Below are positions 1 through 8,585 of a DNA stretch of 64,000 nt, one piece after another (within the stretch, counting starts at the first letter, position 1; each line of letters begins with the position of its first letter). Location of the stretch: contig JADJZU010000011.1 of NCBI GenBank assembly GCA_016715625.1, forward strand, positions 13,374 to 77,373, written 5' to 3'. Both the position numbers and the translations under genes were made by a program. The notes under the pieces were generated by a model. The model was not told the DNA's origin. It worked only from the letters and a program-made list of their open reading frames with translations, and searched no databases. The stretch is from Bacteroidota bacterium (GTDB lineage: Bacteria > Bacteroidota > Bacteroidia > Chitinophagales > LD1).

Positions 1-803
1 AATTCGAAAGTCGAATAAGCTTATTATGAAAAGCCGCAGGCAGAAATATTGTTGCTGCTACTATCATGATGAAAGGAAACATGCCAATCATCGGGAATAA
101 AATAGCGGTAAGTAAATGAAACACGACAACTACTATGTAGGCATACCAAACCGTTCTGTGGTTAAAAAGAAAGAATGCAATACAAACATCAAACAACATT
201 CCACACCAACTAAACACGTAGGCAATCCAATCTTCGGTGAGTAAACTTCCAATGAACGGCAAATCCTGAAGCCAGCCATATCTTTAGCGGCATGGCATGT
301 AGCAACCAGTCGGGATTTATTTTGGCAATGCCCGCAAAAAAGTAGACGATAGCCATTTGCAATTGTAAGGTCAGAATTACCCAACGAGGCACAGCGCCCT
401 TAGTAGGCGCAGGTAGAATGCAAAGCAAAAACGAAATGATGCTGATGAAGTAATAGTGATTGAGGTAATTGCTTTTGTCAATCAACTCCACATAAGTAAA
501 AAGCAGAAAAAAAGTGATGATACTTAAGCGATACAATTTCCCAAGCGCAACCAGTAACGAAGCAAGCATCATTACACCAAACACCACATACATAACGGTG
601 GCACCCAGCGGTTTTATAAATTCAAAACCATAAAACGGAAAGAAGAATTTCGGCTGCACATACAAAACATCAACCCAGCCGTTGGCGGCAAAGCGAACGA
701 GCGAGATAAACATCATGATGCCAAAAGCGAAGCGAAAAAAAACGAGCGGTGCTGATGATGTTTCTTTTTGCAAAGACTTTTTTAGCTTTTCAATCCCCGT
801 CAT
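1..803 (-). CDS. HTTM-domain membrane protein, frameshifted and 3' partial
   Basis: Polytopic membrane protein of the HTTM family (horizontally transferred transmembrane domain, related to vitamin K-dependent gamma-carboxylase). The first 180 residues hold several hydrophobic helices and an FFAGIAKINPDWL stretch typical of the family. After residue ~180 the frame changes: the family-like continuation (LPFIGSLLTEDWIAYVF and more helices) is read from about 268 down to base 1 in another frame, with no stop before the window edge. At the switch the minus strand has a direct GGCTGGCT (plus 270-277). Removing one GGCT, or one base, restores the frame. The start overlaps the imelysin gene by 14 nt, so the two are translationally coupled. 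This is the third gene of a minus-strand operon after DUF4856 and imelysin; in related genomes a TonB-dependent receptor often follows, but that lies outside the window. Family assignment is good; whether the frameshift is real is unknown. Confidence 0.8.
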
Positions 804-1851
804 TATCGCTGTAATTAATTATTACTCCGAGGTTCGAACTTATATCCACTTTTAACAGCACGGTTAGTTTTTTAAGTTCCAGAAACAGCGTTTGCATTTC
901 GGCATTGTGCGTAGTAACTGCGCTTGAAAAAGCTACGGGAACATTTTGTGCAGATAAAATTACCCTGTCAAACTGGTTTGAAATTTCAGTAGCAAGCGGA
1001 GTGCCATTGTAGTCGGCATTTAGGCCAACCAGGTAATCGTCAAAACCCTGTCCACTTCCACCTTCATACAAATTCTTTAAGCGCTGTAGATTTTCCACTA
1101 ATAGTTCTTTGGAATTTGTGTTGTAATACGCCTCCACAGCATTTGGCACTACAGAGCCTCCCGAAATAACGCCCACATAACCTAAAGCATTACCAACACG
1201 TTCTCTGCGGTTACGCTCCGCTGCAAAGCTCAAATCGTTTACCAACATAGCGACCGAACTTCCCACATCGGTACCACTGGCATTTGCAAATTCTTGGGCG
1301 AAACTACTCCAACCGACAGCGGCTGCGGCTGCTTTTTCTCGTATGTCCTGTACTACATCGTTCAGGTAATTTTTACGATCCATTGATGTAAAGTCGGCAA
1401 CAGTTTCCGAATTGCTTTTACTGAACAACAAAAAATCTATTGCTGGAAAACCTTTTGCACGTATATTATTTACGGTAGTTAAATCATAACTGCCCGTTGC
1501 AATATTTAAACCGATTTGAGACGTATCTGGCGGAAAGGTATTGAGTTCTGAACGCAAATCAGGAGCTATGGAGAAACTGTAAACTTCCACCGCCTGAAAA
1601 GATTTATAAGCATTTAAATAGGTTGCTTTCAATGAATCAAGACGCACCGAATCGGCATTCAATAAAAAGGCATCAGTTGAAGCTTGAAATGCAGCGACAG
1701 AATTTTGGAATGCCTGATAATCGGGATAGATAACATTGCTGTATAAGTTATTCAGCAGAGCGGTGCGATCGAAATTATCTTTCTTTTTTTCTACGCAGCC
1801 ACAAGCTAAGACTAAACAAAGACAGACAATGAGAGTTTTAAATGGTTGCAT
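790..1851 (-). CDS. Imelysin-family lipoprotein (peptidase M75-like)
   Basis: 353 residues. A type II signal peptide with lipobox LACGC places it in the periplasm as a lipoprotein. The body is the all-helical imelysin fold seen in bacterial iron-uptake proteins such as EfeO and IrpA. The family motif GxHxxE appears here as GFPAID (residues 134-139), so His is replaced by Pro and Glu by Asp. That makes the classical metal site doubtful and suggests a binding or scaffold role. It lies 3 nt downstream of the DUF4856 gene and overlaps the HTTM gene by 14 nt, so the three are almost certainly cotranscribed. The same trio recurs in Bacteroidota and is thought to serve iron or other metal acquisition; that function is inferred from family and context. 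Confidence 0.85.
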   Translation of the reverse strand: MQPFKTLIVCLCLVLACGCVEKKKDNFDRTALLNNLYSNVIYPDYQAFQNSVAAFQASTDAFLLNADSVRLDSLKATYLNAYKSFQAVEVYSFSIAPDLRSELNTFPPDTSQIGLNIATGSYDLTTVNNIRAKGFPAIDFLLFSKSNSETVADFTSMDRKNYLNDVVQDIREKAAAAAVGWSSFAQEFANASGTDVGSSVAMLVNDLSFAAERNRRERVGNALGYVGVISGGSVVPNAVEAYYNTNSKELLVENLQRLKNLYEGGSGQGFDDYLVGLNADYNGTPLATEISNQFDRVILSAQNVPVAFSSAVTTHNAEMQTLFLELKKLTVLLKVDISSNLGVIINYSDNDGD

Positions 1852-1854
1852 AAA

Positions 1855-2904
1855 TTATAGTTGATCTTTCACAGCATCGAAACCATAAATGTTACTCAGC
1901 AAATCTTTGGCTGCTTGCAAATCAGTAGTGCTGATGGTGTAGAAATTTCCTCCGAAGTAATTGATGAGTGTTTGGATTTGTGTATCGCTGATTTTTTTGG
2001 CGGGGTTATACTTCAGCGACTTAATTAAAAAATATCCTTCGGAGAGATTATGGTGTAAAGTAGGAGCATCGCTGATATTTGCCAGCGCACTATTGATGTA
2101 ATGAACCGCTGTGCCGGCAACACCGCGCTCCACATTTTCACGAATGATAACCACCTGTTCATTAACGGTAGCATTATCGGCATTGTTGATAGCCGCCCGG
2201 CCTTTGATAAATGCATTCATCACGGCAGTAGCATTACCCAGCAAAGCATTGCGGTCATTCGCGTATTTGCCCAGATGCTGCAACCCGGTGGTGTTAAAAG
2301 GGTAATCAACAGGAACACCGAAATAACCGAAAGCCTCATCCCAGTGGTGCTGACGGTCAGCTAATGCAACCTGTGCGCCAATTTGGTCTTCGCTCAGGTA
2401 AACTGCTGTTATCTGATAATAAACCAGTGCCCCCTGCAATGTTTTTTCTACGGCTTCCTTATATTCAATTCCGTTGGCATCAAGCAAGTAGTTTTTAGTG
2501 CCATTGGTAACAATACCGGCTGTACCGTTAGAAGCAGTAGCGTTGGCTGCACTGGCTACAGACGCTGCATCTATATACGCCTCTAACACCGATTGGTCAG
2601 CAGCAAAAGTTTTGTCTTTTAATTGCTTGCCGCTGGTATTGAGCGTGTCATTGGTAAATGGATTACCGGTGTTTCTATACATATTTTTTGCCAGCGCAGC
2701 ATTTACAATAGTTCCGGGAGTGTTGCCTTTTTTAACCTCGCTAACCAAAGCTGTAAGCATGGCTAAGCGGTATGTTTGGCCGCTGTAATCAACATTATTA
2801 AAATTGTAAGTAGTAGGAATATCATAGCCTACAGGATCTTTTTTACAAGAACTGCAAAGAAATACAAACAGGGAGATGTAGATGCAGTTGATTAGGTTTT
2901 TCAT
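1855..2904 (-). CDS. DUF4856 domain lipoprotein
   Basis: 349 residues. The N-terminal hydrophobic segment ends in lipobox LCSSC followed by KKD, so it is a lipoprotein. The rest matches the DUF4856 family, starting at the YNFNNVDYSGQTYRL region and rich in helices. It is the first gene of the minus-strand DUF4856-imelysin-HTTM operon, with a 3-nt gap to imelysin. The operon promoter should lie in 2905-3110, shared divergently with fabG. No biochemical role is established for DUF4856; the operon partners suggest metal uptake at the cell envelope. The length is normal and the frame intact. Confidence 0.85.
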   Translation of the reverse strand: MKNLINCIYISLFVFLCSSCKKDPVGYDIPTTYNFNNVDYSGQTYRLAMLTALVSEVKKGNTPGTIVNAALAKNMYRNTGNPFTNDTLNTSGKQLKDKTFAADQSVLEAYIDAASVASAANATASNGTAGIVTNGTKNYLLDANGIEYKEAVEKTLQGALVYYQITAVYLSEDQIGAQVALADRQHHWDEAFGYFGVPVDYPFNTTGLQHLGKYANDRNALLGNATAVMNAFIKGRAAINNADNATVNEQVVIIRENVERGVAGTAVHYINSALANISDAPTLHHNLSEGYFLIKSLKYNPAKKISDTQIQTLINYFGGNFYTISTTDLQAAKDLLSNIYGFDAVKDQL

Positions 2905-2990
2905 TGGTGCAGGATTGATTGTTTAGATTTGTTCTAAATAAATCGATGCGGCAAATGTAAAACCCGAATTGAATTCACCAAATCAATTTG

Positions 2991-3089
2991 ATGAAAGTCA
3001 TGCTGAAAAACTATCCTAAGCTTTTAGTAAGAAAAATCTCTACGGAATATAAAAAAATGCGTTTACGAAAATTACGTGAGGATATTTAA
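2991..3089 (+). CDS. Possible small basic peptide, 32 aa
   Basis: A short open frame starting at ATG 2991 (MKVMLKNYPKLL...) and ending at TAA 3087-3089 sits in the divergent intergenic region upstream of fabG. The product would be strongly basic (many Lys/Arg). No family is recognised. In AT-rich DNA a 33-codon frame can occur by chance, so this is listed only as a possibility. It could also be a leader region of the fabG operon. Confidence 0.2.
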   Translation: MKVMLKNYPKLLVRKISTEYKKMRLRKLREDI

Positions 3090-3137
3090 ACCAACCGGAA
3101 TGATTTTTTTTATGCAGGTTTGTTCGAAATCAGTAAC

Positions 3138-3881
3138 ATGTTATTGAAAGGTAAAACAGCATTAATTACGGGAGGGAGCAGAGGAATTGGCCGCGCTATT
3201 GTGGAGAAGTTTGCCGGCAATGGCTGCTCTATTGCCTTTACTTACATGCACAGCGATAGCCAGGCTGAGGAACTGGAGAAGCAATTGAAAAACGTAGATA
3301 TAAAAGTCAAAGGATATAAAAGCAATGCAGGAAGCTACCTGGAAAGTGAATTACTCGTTCAAAAAGTCACAGCCGATTTTGGGCAGGTGGATATACTGGT
3401 AAACAATGCCGGCATTACTCGCGATAATTTGCTGTTAAGAATGACAGAGGAACAGTGGAATGAAGTGATAGAAGCAAATCTGAAATCGGTTTTCAACCTG
3501 ACTAAGCATATTTCAAAAACGATGTTGCGAAACAAATCAGGTTCCATTATTAATCTGACTTCTATTGTAGGCGAAAAGGGACAAGCCGGCCAATCCAACT
3601 ATGCTGCCAGCAAAGCGGGCATTATTGGTTTTACGAAATCGATAGCAGATGAATTTGGGTCGAGGAATATCCGATGCAATGCCATTGCCCCGGGGTTTAT
3701 ACAAACAGATATGACAGGCGTGCTGGCTGAATCCCTGAAAAATTCTATTCTCGAAAAGATACCCATGAAACGAATGGGACTTGCAGAAGAGGTGGCCGAT
3801 GCTGCCTTGTTCCTGGCTAGTGATATGTCTACTTACATTAGCGGACAAGTACTAAGTGTGTGTGGTGGTATGAACCGATAA
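3138..3881 (+). CDS. fabG: 3-oxoacyl-[ACP] reductase-like SDR
   Basis: Classical short-chain dehydrogenase/reductase of 247 residues. The cofactor motif TGGSRGIG is at the N-terminus, followed by NNAG in the middle, the catalytic Ser in NLTS and the YAASK active site, ending GGMNR as FabG proteins do. It would reduce 3-oxoacyl-ACP to 3-hydroxyacyl-ACP with NADPH in fatty acid synthesis. The open frame extends upstream to a TTG at 3120, but the ATG at 3138 (MLLKGKTALITGG) fits the family start better and is chosen. It precedes the VWA-type membrane gene by 7 nt, so they probably share a transcript. A more specialised SDR role cannot be excluded. Confidence 0.85.
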   Translation: MLLKGKTALITGGSRGIGRAIVEKFAGNGCSIAFTYMHSDSQAEELEKQLKNVDIKVKGYKSNAGSYLESELLVQKVTADFGQVDILVNNAGITRDNLLLRMTEEQWNEVIEANLKSVFNLTKHISKTMLRNKSGSIINLTSIVGEKGQAGQSNYAASKAGIIGFTKSIADEFGSRNIRCNAIAPGFIQTDMTGVLAESLKNSILEKIPMKRMGLAEEVADAALFLASDMSTYISGQVLSVCGGMNR

Positions 3882-3888
3882 ACTATTT

Positions 3889-5994
3889 ATGAACTCATCG
3901 ATATCCTTTCAATATCCTGTTTGGTTTACTCTTCTGTGTTTGTTAGCCGGCATCGCTTATGCGACCTTACTGTATTACAGGGAACAAAACTTTGGAGAAC
4001 AAAACGCAAGCAGTAACCGGTGGAAAAAGGCGATGGCCTTTTTCCGCTTTTTGGCAGTCTCCGTATTGGCAATATTACTTCTTTCTCCATTCCTGAAAAC
4101 CAGAAATACTCAAATTTACAAGCCGATTGTAGCAATCGTACACGATAACAGTGAGTCCATAAAACAAGGACTTAAAAAGGATACTGCAATTTATGAAAAG
4201 ACATTAACCCAACTCAAAAGCGAGTTAAGCAAGAAATATGAAATCGCTGAGTTTTCGGCAGGGGACATGCTAAAAAACGGGATCGATTTCTCTTATACAG
4301 ATAAGAGCAGTAACCTTAGTGGTGCACTAGATGACATCAACGATGTGTTTTACAACAGAAATCTGGGGGCTGTAATTATAGCCAGTGATGGGATTTATAA
4401 CAAAGGCATTAATCCGGTGTACGCAGCTGCTAAATCAAGCTATTCTATTTACACCATTGCGCTCGGAGATACGACCATTCAAAGAGATCAAAAAATAGCA
4501 GGAGCCTATTTCAATAAGATAGTTTACCTGAACGACAATTTCAATCTGAAAACAGAGGTTGAAGCCAATAATCTATCCGGAAGAAATACAAAGCTAACTG
4601 TGTATGAAGTAAACGAATCCACACAGTTGTTGCAACAGAAAGACATTTCTTACAACAGCAACAGTAGTTTCTCAAGCTACGACTTTGTGTTGCCTGCAAA
4701 AAAAACAGGTATTGCTCATTATCGAATTGTATTGTCCAACACAGAAGGAGAAGTGACTTACAAGAACAACTCACGCGATATCTTTGTGGAAGTGCTCGAT
4801 GGGCGGCAAAAAATACTGTTGGTGGCACACTCGCCACACCCGGATATTGCTGCTTTAAAATCAGCAATTGAAACAAATAAAAATTATGAAGTAGATGTAG
4901 AACTGGCGGCTGACTTAACCAAGCAAGTGCGCGACTACAGCTTGCTTATCTTACATCAACTGCCCTCTGCTGAACATAAAATAGCTGTCCTTTTAAAAGA
5001 GGCGCGAGATTTAAAGAAAAGCACCTTATTTATTATCGGTTCGCAAACGTCTATGCCGGATTTTGTGAAATCACAGAACGCTATTTCATTCAGAGGCAAT
5101 CAGGATAAATTCAATGATGTGACATCGGCCATAGACAAAAACTTTTCGTTGTTTACCATGAGTGAAAAAACAGGGGAAACAGTTAAAAAGCTGCCGCCTT
5201 ACTCTGTCTTTTTTGGTGACTATATGACTAATCCTTCGTCCCGAGTGCTCTTATACCAAAAGATTAACTCAGTGCAAACCGACTTTCCGCTATGGGTGCT
5301 GAACGAAACTGTCGACAATAAAGTTGGCGTTATTTGCGGGGAAGGAATCTGGAAGTGGCACATGCATGACTATTTACTGAATAAAAATCAAGATGCCACC
5401 AACGAACTCATCAACAAAACAGTTCAGTATCTATCTGTAAAAACAGACAAACGCCCATTCAGGGTGAGTACTGCAAAAAGTATTTTTCAGGATAATGAAG
5501 CCGTAATGTTTGAAGCACAATTATACAACTCCAATTTTGAGTTGGTTAATCAGCAAGATGTTCAGTTAAAGGTAAGTGGAGAAGATGGTAGAGTGCAAGA
5601 GTTCACGCTAAGCAAAACAGAAAACGCATACAATTTGAATGCCGGCTTTTTTGCCCCGGGAAATTACTCCTACACCGCTATTGCAAAAATGGGGAACGGG
5701 AATCTTTCCACATCAGGAAAATTTTCGGTAAGCCCGCTACAGTTGGAAGAAATGCGAACCACTGCAGACCATCAGGTGCTTTACCAACTGGCAACACAAC
5801 ATAACGGCAGTATGCACAACTTAAATAATACGATTGAGATCGCAGCTGAAATTGATGCCAAAAACACACTGAAACCGGTGATGTATGATTCCTTTCAAAC
5901 AGAAAGTGCAATTAATTTAAAATGGATATTTTTTCTGTTACTCGGGCTGATTGCAGCAGAATGGGGCATGCGGAAATATCTAGGCGGATACTGA
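3889..5994 (+). CDS. VWA-type integral membrane protein
   Basis: 701 residues. Two N-terminal membrane helices (about 11-29 and 50-68) are followed by a von Willebrand A-like domain whose MIDAS motif DxSxS is visible as D86-N-S88-E-S90, with a later SDG loop. A second alpha/beta domain (from RQKILLVAHSPHPDIAAL) resembles the glutamine-amidotransferase-like fold common in such proteins. A single helix near the C-terminus (INLKWIFFLLLGLIAAEWG) gives a large periplasmic domain between anchors. Bacteroidota proteins of this build are usually annotated as VWA proteins of unknown function, and this one is not the BatA/BatB aerotolerance type. Its immediate neighbours are fabG (7 nt upstream) and a secreted unknown (15 nt downstream). 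Confidence 0.75.
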   Translation: MNSSISFQYPVWFTLLCLLAGIAYATLLYYREQNFGEQNASSNRWKKAMAFFRFLAVSVLAILLLSPFLKTRNTQIYKPIVAIVHDNSESIKQGLKKDTAIYEKTLTQLKSELSKKYEIAEFSAGDMLKNGIDFSYTDKSSNLSGALDDINDVFYNRNLGAVIIASDGIYNKGINPVYAAAKSSYSIYTIALGDTTIQRDQKIAGAYFNKIVYLNDNFNLKTEVEANNLSGRNTKLTVYEVNESTQLLQQKDISYNSNSSFSSYDFVLPAKKTGIAHYRIVLSNTEGEVTYKNNSRDIFVEVLDGRQKILLVAHSPHPDIAALKSAIETNKNYEVDVELAADLTKQVRDYSLLILHQLPSAEHKIAVLLKEARDLKKSTLFIIGSQTSMPDFVKSQNAISFRGNQDKFNDVTSAIDKNFSLFTMSEKTGETVKKLPPYSVFFGDYMTNPSSRVLLYQKINSVQTDFPLWVLNETVDNKVGVICGEGIWKWHMHDYLLNKNQDATNELINKTVQYLSVKTDKRPFRVSTAKSIFQDNEAVMFEAQLYNSNFELVNQQDVQLKVSGEDGRVQEFTLSKTENAYNLNAGFFAPGNYSYTAIAKMGNGNLSTSGKFSVSPLQLEEMRTTADHQVLYQLATQHNGSMHNLNNTIEIAAEIDAKNTLKPVMYDSFQTESAINLKWIFFLLLGLIAAEWGMRKYLGGY

Positions 5995-6009
5995 TGAGTA
6001 TTAAATGAT

Positions 6010-7050
6010 TTGCTTGTCTTCAACCCTTCTGCTTTGATAAGAATTACGCTACTCGCATGCTGCATTATTACATCTTTTTTCTTGCAGGCCCAGGACTTTA
6101 CTGGCGACCACCTTTGCTCCATCCTTGGAAAAAGCGTTCATAGCAACGAGTTTAAAAAGTTCCGTGAATTTTGGCTGCTGGATAGGCAACTCAGCAATAC
6201 TTACGGTGGAATACTCATCAAAGAAAATTCTCGAGATGAACGAGTTGACACGATCATTGTTGCCGGTTATGATTACAAAAACTTTAACCATTACACATCG
6301 AAACTCCCTTTTAGCATTTCTCTTTTAGATGGCTTCAGCACTGTGGCGAGCAAAATGAATTGCACAGTCACCGATGATGGAAATGATAAACTGTATCAAA
6401 TTGCCGGACTAAGCGTTTTAATTGGCTACAACAGCGACAACCAAATTAAATGGTTGAAGTTTTTCAAAAACGACAAAACCAATATTGTGGTAAGTCCGGT
6501 TAATGTCCCCAAAAAAGAAAGCAAAGATGCAGCTAACCTGCCAGACAAAATCATATCAAATAAAAACCAACTGAAAGAAGTATACTCTTTAGCCTCTTCC
6601 GGTTCTTTCAAGTCTGCCATCTTACAAGTTTTTGAAGCCTATCGAGGCAATGGCTTATCCACTCTTAAGAGCAAAGACTTGAGGTTCTCTAATTTCTGGA
6701 ACTACAAGTATTGTTACTCTACATCATTGAAAATTCCGGGCGAAAAATTCAACATGCTTTATAGCTATCCTTTCATCACCTCTCAGCTTGATTTTGTATC
6801 TGTCATTGTGGAATCGGACGTGGCGGACAGCGCATTTAAAAAAGCCTACAAGGATGCTGAAAAGAGATTGTCGGATAGTTTCAGAAGTAGTGAAGGATGG
6901 AACTCTGTATGTTTGCCAAACAAAGAGTCTTCCTTGCTCCCGGATTTGGAGTTTAAAAATGAACAGTTAGGCTCCATCATTCTTGATTACTCGCGCAACC
7001 CCAAAGGCAAGCACATTCTTTTCCTGCGGTTTTTATTCTACAGCAACTAA
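6010..7050 (+). CDS. Secreted protein of unknown function
   Basis: 346 residues, not recognised. The N-terminus is a clear Sec signal peptide (hydrophobic LLACCIITSFFLQAQ), so it is exported. The rest is soluble mixed alpha/beta with a Lys/Ser-rich linker near residues 155-175. The only in-frame start after the preceding stop is TTG at 6010 (or TTG at 6034); an out-of-frame ATG at 6005 would give a ten-residue leader. A small indel in the signal-peptide region is therefore possible and the true start is uncertain. It follows the VWA gene by 15 nt, so it is probably the third gene of that operon. Its stop abuts the stop of the convergent DUF6056 gene with no bases between. Confidence 0.65.
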   Translation: MLVFNPSALIRITLLACCIITSFFLQAQDFTGDHLCSILGKSVHSNEFKKFREFWLLDRQLSNTYGGILIKENSRDERVDTIIVAGYDYKNFNHYTSKLPFSISLLDGFSTVASKMNCTVTDDGNDKLYQIAGLSVLIGYNSDNQIKWLKFFKNDKTNIVVSPVNVPKKESKDAANLPDKIISNKNQLKEVYSLASSGSFKSAILQVFEAYRGNGLSTLKSKDLRFSNFWNYKYCYSTSLKIPGEKFNMLYSYPFITSQLDFVSVIVESDVADSAFKKAYKDAEKRLSDSFRSSEGWNSVCLPNKESSLLPDLEFKNEQLGSIILDYSRNPKGKHILFLRFLFYSN

Positions 7051-8418
7051 CTACTTCATGCGCTGCAGATTTTCATAAAAACGAGACATACACTTATCAG
7101 CAAAAAAAGTGGTGTCTCCTTTTGCATGGGTAATGAGCAAATAAGCTGGAATATGTTCAAGTGGATAAATTATAGAAGGTGATTTTAATAATTGTTGTTC
7201 ACGGACTACAAATTCGTTTCGGTAGTTGGTTAGTTTGCCGTTGTATAAATCGCTGCTAATAGCTACAATGTTACCCGATAGAAAAATAGAAACAGCCATT
7301 AAAAAGCCAAAAGCAATTTTTCTGCTGCATGTGAATTGAAAATGACCAAGGAAAGAAAAGTCATACGACTGCCGTAGCGAAACAATAAAGAGGAACCAAC
7401 TAAGGAGAAAAATCGGAAGAACATAATTATATGTTCTATGCTGCCCTAACTGCCCCATAGCTAAATAAGGAAGTAATGCTGCCACAAAAAGTATTGATAA
7501 ACTGAAAATAAGATATACTAATGGCAAACCAACCTTCTTTTTAGCTTCACCTCCCGCCATAAAAACGAAAAGACTAGCCAGTAGAACAGGAAGATTGAAA
7601 ACAAACCGAAAGAAGAAGCGGATGCTCTGCAATAACGAAAAATAAATACTCTGCCACACGCTCATGGAATGTGAAGCAATATTCAGTCTAAAAAAATTAC
7701 CCGGTGAAAAAAACACCGCTACAGCCGATAAACACGCGACCACAAAACAAAGTAACAGAAATTGATTGCCCTGCCGGTTAAAGGAATAGCCTGCAAGGAG
7801 CAGTAAGAGCAATGCTAAAGGAACAATCACAGCGGCAATCTCATTAAAACCTACTGACACTACAATCAGCAAAATGGTGGCGCATTGTAATCCTCGCTTC
7901 GCCAACCAGGATTTTGGCTGATGAATTGCTAAAAGTAAAACCAACAATGCCATGAAGGCGAGTGAGGCAAAATGGTAGTTAACCGCTCCAACATACCAAT
8001 AAATCCCTTCGGCTAGTTGTGGCATAAGGCCATAATAAAGCAAGCTTAAGCTCAATGAGAAGATGAGATTTACAATTGTTTTAATCTCTATTTCAAGATA
8101 GCGGAGGCTTTCGCTAATCAGAAGATAATTCACCACTGGTGTAATAGCTACAGCTACAAAAATGACAGATTGATAGGTCGAAATGCTCGCAGTTCGATAT
8201 GGGTGAAATTGTATGAGTGCATCCGATGTATATCGGCCATTCCAATACAAATATTGATTTAGTACCTTTTGAACGAAAGATATAGGCGCAGCAGATGTCC
8301 AGGCAAAACAGTAGTCGTCTGCAAAAGGGAAAGCATACCCACAAAGGAGAAGGTAGGGCACAAAAAGCAATATAATCAACAACAAAACCACTCCCCTTAA
8401 TAATGTTTCCCTAGTCAT
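7051..8418 (-). CDS. DUF6056-family polytopic membrane protein
   Basis: 455 residues with about ten or more hydrophobic helices. The N-terminal helix leads into an FADDY motif (D34-D35) in the first external loop. An acidic pair there is typical of DUF6056 and reminiscent of GT-C glycosyltransferases, which use lipid-linked sugar donors at the membrane. Transferase activity is inference only; no donor or acceptor is suggested by the context. It is transcribed alone on the minus strand, convergent with the secreted unknown and divergent from the giant adhesin, whose promoter region (8419-8585) it shares. Confidence 0.65.
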   Translation of the reverse strand: MTRETLLRGVVLLLIILLFVPYLLLCGYAFPFADDYCFAWTSAAPISFVQKVLNQYLYWNGRYTSDALIQFHPYRTASISTYQSVIFVAVAITPVVNYLLISESLRYLEIEIKTIVNLIFSLSLSLLYYGLMPQLAEGIYWYVGAVNYHFASLAFMALLVLLLAIHQPKSWLAKRGLQCATILLIVVSVGFNEIAAVIVPLALLLLLLAGYSFNRQGNQFLLLCFVVACLSAVAVFFSPGNFFRLNIASHSMSVWQSIYFSLLQSIRFFFRFVFNLPVLLASLFVFMAGGEAKKKVGLPLVYLIFSLSILFVAALLPYLAMGQLGQHRTYNYVLPIFLLSWFLFIVSLRQSYDFSFLGHFQFTCSRKIAFGFLMAVSIFLSGNIVAISSDLYNGKLTNYRNEFVVREQQLLKSPSIIYPLEHIPAYLLITHAKGDTTFFADKCMSRFYENLQRMK

Positions 8419-8509
8419 CTATTTATACAATTAACAGTGCAATATACAAGCTACAATTTGGGGCAAAATGAACTTTTGAGTAAATAGGCAAAAAAGTGGC
8501 GTTAAAAGA

Positions 8510-8517
8510 TAAATTTG
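8510..8517 (+). promoter_or_regulatory. Possible Bacteroidota -7 element for the giant adhesin gene
   Basis: TAAATTTG matches the Bacteroidota -7 consensus TANNTTTG and lies about 68 nt before the ATG at 8586. A TTTG at 8475-8478 is too far upstream (31 nt) to be a normal -33 partner, so the call is weak. Confidence 0.3.
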
Positions 8518-8585
8518 TGTTGCCTAAAACTTTCCCCTGGAAGTTTCGGTGGACACATAAATTTTAAGCTAAAAAAACAATTACT

